A stretch of DNA of 39,692 nucleotides from Polaromonas sp. Lineage in GTDB: Bacteria > Pseudomonadota > Gammaproteobacteria > Burkholderiales > Burkholderiaceae_C. Below, one piece after another: positions 17,769 to 25,469 of the stretch. The notes under the pieces are model-generated. The model was given only the letters and a program-made list of their open reading frames with translations, was not told where the DNA came from and made no database searches. The DNA lies in the NCBI GenBank assembly GCA_028291985.1, contig JAQGNE010000031.1:1-39692 (forward strand), read 5' to 3'. The translations under genes were made by a program, and so were the position numbers. Positions within the stretch are counted from its first letter, which is position 1, and each line of letters starts with the position of its first letter.

Positions 17769-19049
17769 TCAAGCCAGGATTTCCTGACGCATCTGGTCCT
17801 GTGAAGTCTCACGCCGCCTGATCAATCGGGCATCGGCGTCATCGACAAGCACCTCTGCAGCACGGCCGCGTGTGTTGTAGTTGCTGGCCATGCTGGTGCA
17901 ATAGGCGCCGGCAGATAACACGGCAAGATATTCGCCGGCGTGCACCGACAGCTTGCGGTCGCGACCGATCCAGTCGCCGCTTTCACAGACCGGCCCGACG
18001 ACGTCATAGAGCGTTGGCGCCTCACGCGCAGGGTTGGCCGTGAGCGGCACGATGGTGTGAAAAGCCTGGTACATCGCAGGACGGGGCAGGTCGTTCATCG
18101 CTGCATCGATGATGCAAAAGTTTTTGTGCTCACCGGGTTTGAGGTACAGCACTTCGGTGACGCAGACGCCGGCGTTGCCGACCAGCGACCGGCCGGGCTC
18201 GATCATCAGCTTCTTGCCGCCATGTCCTCGCGCATCCACTTTTGCCAGCAACTGCTGCCAAAGCATGTCAGCTTCTGGCGGCGTGTCCTGGTGGTAATTG
18301 ATACCCAGACCCCCTCCGAAATCAATATGCTGCAGCGCAATGCCGGACGCTTCGATGGCATCGACCAGGTCCAACACCCGGTCCATCGCATCCAGATAAG
18401 GCGTGCTGTCGGTGATTTGTGAGCCAATGTGGCAATCAATACCGGTCACCCGTAGTCCCTCGAGCGACGCTGCGTACTGGTAAATGCGCAGTGCGTCTTC
18501 ATGGGCCACACCGAACTTGTTGTCCTTAAGGCCAGTCGAGATGTAGGGATGCGTCTTGGGGTCTACATTGGGATTGACGCGAATGCTCACGTTGGCGCAT
18601 AAGCCAGCGGAGACAGCAACGCTGGAAAGTACTGCCAGTTCGGCCTCGCTTTCCACATTGAAGCAGCCGATGCCTGCTGCCAGGGCCTGCCGCATTTCGG
18701 CGGTTGTCTTGCCGACGCCCGAAAAAATAACCTTCTGTGCATCACCGCCGGCCGCCAGTACCCGATCAAGCTCTCCGCCCGACACAATATCGAACCCGCA
18801 CCCGGCTTGGACAAAAACTTGAAGGACGCCCAGCGTGGAGTTCGCTTTCATCGCGTAGCAGATCTGGACATTGCGCCCGGCCAAGCCGCGTTGATAGGCC
18901 GCCAGTGCGGAGAGCATGGACGCCTTGGAGTACACAAAAAGTGGTGTGCCGTGGTCTGCTATCAGGGCATCAAGCGCTACGTTCTCGATATGCAAGGTGC
19001 TGTTGCGGTAAGCCACAAAGGGGTGGCCAGGCAGTCGGTGAGATGACAT
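17769..19049 (-). CDS. lysA: diaminopimelate decarboxylase LysA
   Basis: Cytosolic PLP enzyme that makes L-lysine from meso-diaminopimelate, the last step of the DAP pathway. The 426-residue product has the PLP lysine K68 in ICYAMKANST, the phosphate-binding and barrel segments GIDCHIGSQ and IDFGGGLGINY, EPGRSLVGNAG, and the active-site CESGDW of the C-terminal domain. The ATG at 19049 fits family N-termini (MSSHRLPGHPFVAYRN); a TTG five codons upstream is also open, and neither has a good ribosome site. Downstream of lptM, with which it likely forms one transcript. Length is standard. Confidence 0.97.
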   Translation of the reverse strand: MSSHRLPGHPFVAYRNSTLHIENVALDALIADHGTPLFVYSKASMLSALAAYQRGLAGRNVQICYAMKANSTLGVLQVFVQAGCGFDIVSGGELDRVLAAGGDAQKVIFSGVGKTTAEMRQALAAGIGCFNVESEAELAVLSSVAVSAGLCANVSIRVNPNVDPKTHPYISTGLKDNKFGVAHEDALRIYQYAASLEGLRVTGIDCHIGSQITDSTPYLDAMDRVLDLVDAIEASGIALQHIDFGGGLGINYHQDTPPEADMLWQQLLAKVDARGHGGKKLMIEPGRSLVGNAGVCVTEVLYLKPGEHKNFCIIDAAMNDLPRPAMYQAFHTIVPLTANPAREAPTLYDVVGPVCESGDWIGRDRKLSVHAGEYLAVLSAGAYCTSMASNYNTRGRAAEVLVDDADARLIRRRETSQDQMRQEILA

Positions 19050-19206
19050 GTAGTAAAGACGCAAAGGACAGGGATAAAGGCAGAAATGCTACCCAACATG
19101 GCAGCACCAGGAAAGCAGGCATTAAAGGTTTCACGCGCTTTTGCCTTGAAGTTTCAAGGTTAAAGCGTTCCCGCCCTGGTGTTTTACGGTGTGATGGAGA
19201 GAATTT

Positions 19207-19461
19207 CTAACGAGCGGCCGAGGCAGGTGCCGCTGCAGCCGGAGCTGCCAGGGCCGGCGACGTGGCCGCTGGAGCCACCGCGCCGGCTGACGGCACTTGC
19301 TGAAGCGGCACTTTCTGGGGCAGCACGGGCATGTAGAGCGGACCTTTCTGGCCACAGCCGGACAATACCAGGACCGCGATCACGGCGATGGCAATCCCTA
19401 CACGTCCAATGGCCGAAAAGGTCTGACCACGCGAGCCTAGAATTTGCGGTGTGAAAAACAT
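19207..19461 (-). CDS. lptM: LptM/YifL-type small lipoprotein
   Basis: An 84-residue lipoprotein with a lipobox LVLSGC (Cys36) after a hydrophobic stretch (residues 20-35), then the hallmark GCGQKGPLYMP of the LptM (YifL) family, and an Ala/Pro-rich tail. In E. coli LptM helps mature the LPS translocon protein LptD at the outer membrane; that role here is inferred from the motif. The family is often encoded next to lysA or dapF, and it precedes lysA here. The 20-residue region before the hydrophobic core is long, but no other good start is seen. Only 11 bases separate its start codon from that of divergent cyaY. Confidence 0.88.
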   Translation of the reverse strand: MFFTPQILGSRGQTFSAIGRVGIAIAVIAVLVLSGCGQKGPLYMPVLPQKVPLQQVPSAGAVAPAATSPALAAPAAAAPASAAR

Positions 19462-19472
19462 AGCGGGATTGT

Positions 19473-19802
19473 ATGACTGACCTTGAATACCTCGACCATG
19501 CGGAGCAAGCGCTGGAGGCCATTGAGCTTGCCTGTGATGAGCTCAATGATGCAACCGATGCGGATATTGACAACCAGCGAACGGGCGGAATGATTACCCT
19601 CACGTTTGCCAACCGTAGCCAGATCATCATTAACCTGCAAAAGCCCTTGCACGAAATCTGGATGGCCGCGCGGGCGGGTGGGTATCACTACAAATTCGAT
19701 GGCGGCGCCTGGAAAGATGCAAAAAACGGTGGCGAATTTTTCAACGATCTGACGCGTTGCGCCAGCGAGCAGGCAGGCAGCCCGCTACGCTTCAAACCCT
19801 GA
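19473..19802 (+). CDS. cyaY: iron-sulfur cluster assembly protein CyaY (frataxin)
   Basis: Small cytosolic iron-binding protein that tunes IscS activity during Fe-S cluster assembly. The 109-residue protein begins [18 protein letters not shown], with the acidic first helix used to bind iron ([17 protein letters not shown]), then strands [25 protein letters not shown] and GGYHYKF, in typical frataxin order. Length is standard. It is divergent from lptM, with start codons 11 bases apart, so any promoter must sit inside the lptM coding sequence. Converges on mrcA with a gap of 27 bases. Confidence 0.96.
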   Translation: MTDLEYLDHAEQALEAIELACDELNDATDADIDNQRTGGMITLTFANRSQIIINLQKPLHEIWMAARAGGYHYKFDGGAWKDAKNGGEFFNDLTRCASEQAGSPLRFKP

Positions 19803-19829
19803 GCGCCGCGAAATCGGACCAGGTGCTGC

Positions 19830-22259
19830 TCAGTTCTTGAACAAATCCAGAATCCGTTTCTTTTCATCGACCGGTGGCAGCACAGATATGGGGCCGGTTG
19901 TAGCGCCTGGCTGTGCAGGATCGCCACCTGTGCCGGGCGGCGGAGGTCTGTCCTGCAGGCCGACAGCGCTCACGCCGGCACCTTTTGCGTATTCGTCGTA
20001 ATACCACTCGCCCCCCATATTGACCACGCCCGCAGGCACAGCCTGTTCAGCGACCGGTACGCCTTTGAGCGCGTGGCTCATGTAGTCAATCCAGATGGGT
20101 AAGCTCAAGCCGCCTCCCGTCTCGCGATCACCCAGCTTTTTGGGGGTGTCGTATCCCATCCAGACCGCCGCCGTCAATGTGGGCTGATAGCCCACAAACC
20201 AGGTATCGATGGAATCGTTGGTGGTACCAGTCTTGCCGTACAGGTCAGGGCGCTTTAGCGTGGCCTGTGCTTTTGCAGCGGTTCCCGAGCGGGTGACTTC
20301 CTGCAGCAGGTTGTTCATGATGAAAGCGTTTCGAGGTTCGATTCCGCGTGCTGATTCTTCAAGAACGGTTGCGCGTGTTTCAAGCAGCACCTTTCCGCGC
20401 TGGTCCGTGATTTTCGTGATCAGGTAGGGGTTGATGCGATAGCCTCCGTTTGCAAACACGGAATATGCAGTAGCCATCTGAATCGGCGTCACCGAACCCG
20501 CGCCCAATGCCATCGTCAGGTACGCGGGATGTTTTTCGGGTTCAAAACCAAAGCGCGCCAGCCAGGCCTGCGCGTAGCCGGTGCCAACGGCCTGCAGGAT
20601 GCGGATTGAAATCATGTTCTTCGATTTTTTCAATCCATTGCGAAGACTCATCGGCCCTTCAAAATTGCCGTCATAGTTTTTGGGTTCCCACGGCTGGCCG
20701 CCAGTGACGCCTGCGTCAAAAAACAAAGGCGCATCGTTGATGACGGTGGCTGGCGTGAACCCCTTTTCTAGTGCGGCCGAATATATGAAGGGTTTGAAGC
20801 TGGAGCCCGGCTGTCGCCACGCCTGGGTCACATGGTTGAATTTGTTCTTCTCAAAGTCGAAGCCGCCTACCAACGCGCGTATCGCACCGTCACGCGGGTC
20901 AAGCGCTACAAATGCGCCCTCGACTTCCGGTAATTGCGTAATTTCCCAATTTCCTTTAACGGTCTTTGCAACCCGAATCACCGCACCGCGCCGCAATTTG
21001 ATGTTGGGTGCCGCTTTATCCGCGAGGCCTGACTGCGCGGGCTTGAGCCCGTCGCCGGTGATCTCTACGCTTTCGCTGTTGGCACGCATGGCCAGTATTC
21101 TTTTAGGACTTGCTTCCAGCACGACGGCAGACATCACGTCGCCGTTGTCCGGGCTGTCGCTCAACGCCTCGTCCACGGCCTCTTCAGCACCCTCAGGGTT
21201 TGCCGGTAGGTCCACAAAACGTTCGGGACCTCTATAGATCTGACGCCGCTCATAGTCCATGATGCCCTTGCGAAGCGCTTTGTAAGCCACTACCTGATCG
21301 CCTGATTGCAGGGTGGTGTAGACATTCAAGCCCCGCGTGTAGGTCTGCTCACCATACTGGTTGAAAACCAGTTGGCGAACGGTTTCCGCGACGTATTCGG
21401 CATGCACGCGTCCAGCGTTGGGCCCCGTCCTGACCTTGAGCTCTTCGGCTTTTGCGGCGAGCGCTTCGGCGCTGGTGATAAATCCGTTTTCTTCCATGCG
21501 CTCGATGATGTACAACTGGCGGGAGCGGGCGCGTTTCGGGTTGACGATCGGGTTGTATGTAGAGGGCGCTTTGGGCAGCCCTGCCAGCATGGCGGCTTCG
21601 GCAATCGAAATATCCTTCAAGGGCTTGCCGAAGTAGGCCTCCGACGCTGCTGCAAAACCATAGGCGCGGTTGCCGAGGAAGATCTGGTTCATGTAGATTT
21701 CGAGAATCTGGTCTTTGCTCAGCAGATGTTCCAGCTTGAAGGTCAGCAAAATCTCATAGATTTTTCGGGTGTAGCTTTTTTCAGCGGACAGGTAGACATT
21801 TCGTGCCACCTGCATGGTGATGGTGGATGCGCCCTGGCTTTTGGCCCGGCCGAGGTTTGCGAGTCCGGCCCTGATGACGCCCAAATAATCGACGCCTCCG
21901 TGAGAAAAGAATCTCGCGTCCTCAATTGCCAGGACTGCATTTTTCATCACTTGCGGTATGTCTCTTATCGGCGTCAGGCTGCGTCTTTCCTCACCAAACT
22001 CTCCAATGACCACGCCGTCAGCGGAATAAACCCGCATAGGCAGCTTGGGGCGGTAGTCCGACAGGTCGGAAATGTCCGGCAGATTCGGATAGGCGACCGC
22101 AAGGGCAACAGAGACTACCAAAAGAATGCTAATAGCCCCGGCGAGCACAAGGCCGCTACCCCACATCGCAAGTGTGAGTGGCCAGCGAACCCATGGGGAT
22201 AACCCGGAAGTGCCCGTCGAGGCTGTCGAAGAAGATGAAGCTGAAGGTTTCTGCGGCAT
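19830..22259 (-). CDS. mrcA: penicillin-binding protein 1A (bifunctional glycosyltransferase/transpeptidase)
   Basis: Class A PBP that polymerises and cross-links peptidoglycan in the periplasm. The 809-residue protein has a cytoplasmic Ser/Thr-rich N-terminus, one membrane helix (about 33-57), a GT51 domain with catalytic E113 in EDARFFSHGG and the GASTITMQVARN and RKIYEILLTFKLE signatures (to about residue 240), an OB-like insertion, and a transpeptidase domain with S486-xx-K489 (SSFK), S546-K-N548 and K676-TGTTND. All catalytic residues are present. The C-terminus is a Pro/Gly-rich tail. Divergent from pilM, a conserved arrangement (ponA/pilM) in many Proteobacteria. Confidence 0.96.
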   Translation of the reverse strand: MPQKPSASSSSTASTGTSGLSPWVRWPLTLAMWGSGLVLAGAISILLVVSVALAVAYPNLPDISDLSDYRPKLPMRVYSADGVVIGEFGEERRSLTPIRDIPQVMKNAVLAIEDARFFSHGGVDYLGVIRAGLANLGRAKSQGASTITMQVARNVYLSAEKSYTRKIYEILLTFKLEHLLSKDQILEIYMNQIFLGNRAYGFAAASEAYFGKPLKDISIAEAAMLAGLPKAPSTYNPIVNPKRARSRQLYIIERMEENGFITSAEALAAKAEELKVRTGPNAGRVHAEYVAETVRQLVFNQYGEQTYTRGLNVYTTLQSGDQVVAYKALRKGIMDYERRQIYRGPERFVDLPANPEGAEEAVDEALSDSPDNGDVMSAVVLEASPKRILAMRANSESVEITGDGLKPAQSGLADKAAPNIKLRRGAVIRVAKTVKGNWEITQLPEVEGAFVALDPRDGAIRALVGGFDFEKNKFNHVTQAWRQPGSSFKPFIYSAALEKGFTPATVINDAPLFFDAGVTGGQPWEPKNYDGNFEGPMSLRNGLKKSKNMISIRILQAVGTGYAQAWLARFGFEPEKHPAYLTMALGAGSVTPIQMATAYSVFANGGYRINPYLITKITDQRGKVLLETRATVLEESARGIEPRNAFIMNNLLQEVTRSGTAAKAQATLKRPDLYGKTGTTNDSIDTWFVGYQPTLTAAVWMGYDTPKKLGDRETGGGLSLPIWIDYMSHALKGVPVAEQAVPAGVVNMGGEWYYDEYAKGAGVSAVGLQDRPPPPGTGGDPAQPGATTGPISVLPPVDEKKRILDLFKN

Positions 22260-22525
22260 GCGGCCATCTTAATTGCGCAGACTACCAAAAGAAGGATTCA
22301 CCCCCGTAGCCCTATGGGCCAGCACCCCATAATTCGAACCTTCGCATAGCCCATCGGTGATGTAACTAACGCAACCTCTTCAGCTTGGCAAAAACGTCTG
22401 CTTTTGGCAACGGTCATGGTATGCCATACCGAGAAAATCCTTACCGCACAAAGAGCTTACTGATAGTATTGAAGTGATTTGTTAAGTATGTAAGGCTACT
22501 CATTAGCCGTGATTTGGGGACCATT
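22260..22525. other. mrcA-pilM divergent intergenic region
   Basis: About 266 bases without a gene. It must hold promoters for both directions but no well-matched sigma70 pair was found. A short dyad, GGTATG-C-CATACC, lies at 22418-22430. A possible GG…GC sigma54-like pair near 22386-22400 has 11 rather than 10 bases between the doublets, so it is not called. Confidence 0.4.
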
Positions 22526-23605
22526 TTGATCTCTTTGGGGTCTTTATTTAGCCGCCAGGAACTGCCCCTGTTGGGTCTGGACATCAGTTCGTCCAGCGTG
22601 AAGCTCGTTGAACTGAGCCGCGACAGGGCTGGCAACTTGGTGCTTGACCGCTGCGCGATAGAGCCACTTGAGCGCGGATGGATCACCGACGGCAATGTCG
22701 AAAAATTCGACGAGGTCGCTGACGCGGTTCGCCGCCTGGTCAAAAAAAGTGGAACCAGAACGCGCCATGTCGCCATGGCTTTGCCTGCGTCCGCAGTTAT
22801 TACCAAGAAAATTGTGCTGCCTGGTGGTCTGAGCGATTCCGAGCTTGAGGTTCAGGTCGAGTCAGAAGCAAACCAGTACATCCCTTTTTCGCTGGATGAA
22901 GTGAGTCTCGATTTTTGTGTTGTCGGACCGAGCGCGACATCAAGCGGCGATGTTGAAGTGCTTATTGCCGCTTCCCGCAAGGAAAAAGTGCAGGACCGCC
23001 AAGGGCTGGCAGAAGCCGCCGGCCTCAAGCCGGTCGTCGTCGATGTGGAGTCCTATGCATCCCGGCTTGCGGCAGCCCGGCTTATAGAAAATCTGCCAAA
23101 CAAAGGTGTAGATACGGTGGTTGCGCTTTTTGAGGTGGGAGCACTGACCACGAGTATGCAGGTCATGAAAAATGACGAGGTTCTGTATGAAAGAGACCAG
23201 GCCTTCGGTGGCGCCCAATTAACGCAATTGATCGTGCGGCAGTATGGGTTTTCCCCTGAGGAAGCAGAGGCCAAGAAACGGAGCGGTGACTTGCCCGACG
23301 ACTATGACTCTGGCGTTCTCAAGCCCTTTGTCGAAAGCATGGCGCAGGAGATTGGCCGCGCGCTTCAGTTCTTTTTTACCAGCACCCCGTACAACAAAGT
23401 TGACTATGTCATGCTGGCTGGCGGGTCATCCGCATTGCCTGGGTTGGTCGAGTCCGTCACACAACAGACATCGTTCGCCTGCATGTTGGCTGATCCGTTT
23501 GGGGGAATGACTATCGGGGGCAACGTTCGCGAGAACAAAATGCGCCGCGAAGCGGCGTCGTACCTCACGTCTTGCGGTCTTGCGTTGCGGAGATTTTTGC
23601 AATGA
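22526..23605 (+). CDS. pilM: type IV pilus inner-membrane platform protein PilM
   Basis: Actin-like ATPase on the cytoplasmic face of the inner membrane that binds the PilN N-terminus to form the pilus alignment complex. The 359-residue product starts (M)ISLGSLFSRQELPLLG, with LGLDISSSSVKLVELSR (first phosphate loop), ALPASAVITKKI, and the second nucleotide segment YVMLAGGSSALPGL. No ATG is available; the TTG at 22526 has GGGGA six bases ahead and is chosen over an upstream TTG at 22514. The stop overlaps pilN (ATGA). First gene of pilMNOPQ. Confidence 0.95.
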   Translation: MISLGSLFSRQELPLLGLDISSSSVKLVELSRDRAGNLVLDRCAIEPLERGWITDGNVEKFDEVADAVRRLVKKSGTRTRHVAMALPASAVITKKIVLPGGLSDSELEVQVESEANQYIPFSLDEVSLDFCVVGPSATSSGDVEVLIAASRKEKVQDRQGLAEAAGLKPVVVDVESYASRLAAARLIENLPNKGVDTVVALFEVGALTTSMQVMKNDEVLYERDQAFGGAQLTQLIVRQYGFSPEEAEAKKRSGDLPDDYDSGVLKPFVESMAQEIGRALQFFFTSTPYNKVDYVMLAGGSSALPGLVESVTQQTSFACMLADPFGGMTIGGNVRENKMRREAASYLTSCGLALRRFLQ

Positions 23606-24237
23606 TTCTCATCAATCTTCTGCCACACCGTGAAGTTGAGAGAAAACAAAAACGTGATCGGTTCTTTACAGCCCTTGGGGTCTCTGCTTTGGTAGGAGGA
23701 TTGGTCAGCGGTGGTATCTATTCCTGGTACCAGGCGCAGATTTCGAGCCAGCAGGCCAAAAACACGGTCTTGAAAAGTGAAATCACCAAACTGGATAACC
23801 AGATAAAAGACATCGCCGGCTTGCAGCAGGAAATTGCGGCCCTGCGCGCCCGCCAGGCTGCGGTCGAAGACCTTCAAGGCAACCGCAACCTGCCGGTCTA
23901 CCTGCTGGACGAAATGGTCAAGCAGCTGCCGGACGGTGTCTATATCAGTAGCATGAGGCAGGAAAATCAGACGGTTCAGATCACGGGCGTCGCACAGTCC
24001 AATGAGAGGGTGTCAGAACTGCTCCGCAATCTGGGCAACAACAGCCGATGGTTGAATCGTCCCGAGTTGATAGAAATCACTTCTACCAATGTCGCATTAA
24101 CCGCGAGAGACCAACGACGGGTGTCGAACTTTTCGATGCGGATTGCGCTAAAGCGTGCAAGCGACCAGCCTAAGCCAGGTGCCTCGCCAGCCGCTATATC
24201 GAGCCCTGCTTCGGCGGCCTCACGAGCGAAAACCTAA
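23602..24237 (+). CDS. pilN: type IV pilus alignment protein PilN
   Basis: Bitopic inner-membrane protein. The 211-residue product starts MILINLLPHREVERKQKR, the INLLP motif that docks into PilM, followed by one membrane helix (about 22-41), a coiled coil (about 45-92) and a periplasmic ferredoxin-like domain with the LPDGVYISSM segment that pairs with PilO. A Ser/Ala/Pro-rich tail ends it. The ATG overlaps the pilM stop. A longer frame starting at 23572 runs inside pilM and is not conserved. Confidence 0.95.
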   Translation: MILINLLPHREVERKQKRDRFFTALGVSALVGGLVSGGIYSWYQAQISSQQAKNTVLKSEITKLDNQIKDIAGLQQEIAALRARQAAVEDLQGNRNLPVYLLDEMVKQLPDGVYISSMRQENQTVQITGVAQSNERVSELLRNLGNNSRWLNRPELIEITSTNVALTARDQRRVSNFSMRIALKRASDQPKPGASPAAISSPASAASRAKT

Positions 24238-24249
24238 TCAAGGTCGCAG

Positions 24250-24921
24250 ATGCCAAAAAATTCGAAATTGAAAATCGATTTTTCAGGTCTTCAGGAAGAC
24301 CTGAAATCGCAATTCACCGGTCTGAACCCCAACGACCCATCAACATGGCCGGCGTTACCGCGCTATATGTTGTGCGTGGCCCTTGCGGTACTGGTGGTGG
24401 CAGGCCTGTGGTTTGTCTGGATAAGTACTTCAGACGAAGAACTGACCTTGGAAGAAGGAAAAGAAGTTGTTCTAAGAGAGGAGTTTCAGAAGAAGCTTTC
24501 GCAGGCCGCCAGCCTCGAAGAACTTCGGAAGCAGCGAGAGCAAGTCCAGCAATACGTCACGCAGTTGGAAAAACAGTTGCCTAGCAAAGCGGAGATGGAC
24601 GCGTTGCTTTCCGACATCAACCAGGCGGGTCTTGGCAGAAGCCTGCAGTTCGAGTTGTTCAGGCCAGGGCAGGTCAGCGTGAAGGACTACTACGCTGAAC
24701 TTCCAATTGCAGTGCGTGTGACTGGCAGGTATCACGACATCGGAGCGTTTGCCGCCGATATTGCCAATCTCTCCAGAATCGTCACCTTGAACAACATCAC
24801 GATTGTTCCTGTCAAGGATGGCGTGCTCGGTATGGACGCGACGGCTAAAACCTTCAGATATCTCGATAAGGAAGAAGTTTCAGCTCAGCGCAAGGTGACT
24901 CCTGCCGGAGCGAAAAAATGA
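24250..24921 (+). CDS. pilO: type IV pilus alignment protein PilO
   Basis: Inner-membrane protein that heterodimerises with PilN and joins the inner platform to the secretin through PilP. The 223-residue product has a cytoplasmic N-terminus of about 38 residues, one membrane helix (roughly 39-57), a coiled coil (about 65-108) and a ferredoxin-like domain with LQFELFRPG and ELPIAVRVTGRYHDIGAFAADIANLSRIVTL, a clear PilO signature. Lies 12 bases after pilN and overlaps pilP by ATGA. Confidence 0.95.
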   Translation: MPKNSKLKIDFSGLQEDLKSQFTGLNPNDPSTWPALPRYMLCVALAVLVVAGLWFVWISTSDEELTLEEGKEVVLREEFQKKLSQAASLEELRKQREQVQQYVTQLEKQLPSKAEMDALLSDINQAGLGRSLQFELFRPGQVSVKDYYAELPIAVRVTGRYHDIGAFAADIANLSRIVTLNNITIVPVKDGVLGMDATAKTFRYLDKEEVSAQRKVTPAGAKK

Positions 24922-25469
24922 CGCCATCAAAAATTGTGTGCTTGGTATCAACATTAGTCGCCATGTTGGGACTTGGTGCGTGCGGCAACTCGGACCAGGC
25001 AGAGTTGCAACAGTGGATGACGGACCAGCGTAGCCAAGCCAAGCCCAAGGTTGAGAGGCTGCCGGAGCCCACCAAATTTTCCCCGCAACCTTATACGCAG
25101 GAGGGATTGACGGAACCTTTCAGCAATCAAAAGCTGGCACAGGCTTTGAAACGGGATTCCAGTCAGGCAACGGCCAACGCAGGGTTGATAGCTCCTGAAC
25201 TCGCCAGGCGCAAGGAACCGCTTGAAGGCAGTCCTTTGGATGCGGTTGCCATGGTCGGCAGTCTCATCAAGGTCGGCCAACCGGTTGCCTTGGTGAGGGT
25301 TGACAACCTGCTTTACCAGGTTCGCGTAGGTAATTACCTGGGACAAAACTACGGGCGGATCACCAAGGTTTCCGAAACCGATTTGACCTTGCGCGAAATC
25401 GTTCAAGACGCTACAGGCGAGTGGACTGAACGGATTGCAACCTTACAGCTTCAAGAGGGACAAAAATGA
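24918..25469 (+). CDS. pilP: type IV pilus lipoprotein PilP
   Basis: Inner-membrane-linked lipoprotein that bridges PilN/PilO to the PilQ secretin. The 183-residue precursor has a lipobox LGLGAC (Cys22) followed by GNS, an unstructured Pro/Gln-rich stretch (to about 100), and the C-terminal beta-domain with MVGSLIKVGQPVALVRVDNLLYQVRVGNYLGQNYGRI, the hallmark of the PilP HR domain. Coupled on both sides by ATGA overlaps. Confidence 0.95.
   Translation: MTPSKIVCLVSTLVAMLGLGACGNSDQAELQQWMTDQRSQAKPKVERLPEPTKFSPQPYTQEGLTEPFSNQKLAQALKRDSSQATANAGLIAPELARRKEPLEGSPLDAVAMVGSLIKVGQPVALVRVDNLLYQVRVGNYLGQNYGRITKVSETDLTLREIVQDATGEWTERIATLQLQEGQK

Noticed and set aside
22380..22405. sigma54 promoter for pilM
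   Set aside because: A GG…GC pair is present but separated by 11 bases instead of 10, and the flanking bases do not match.
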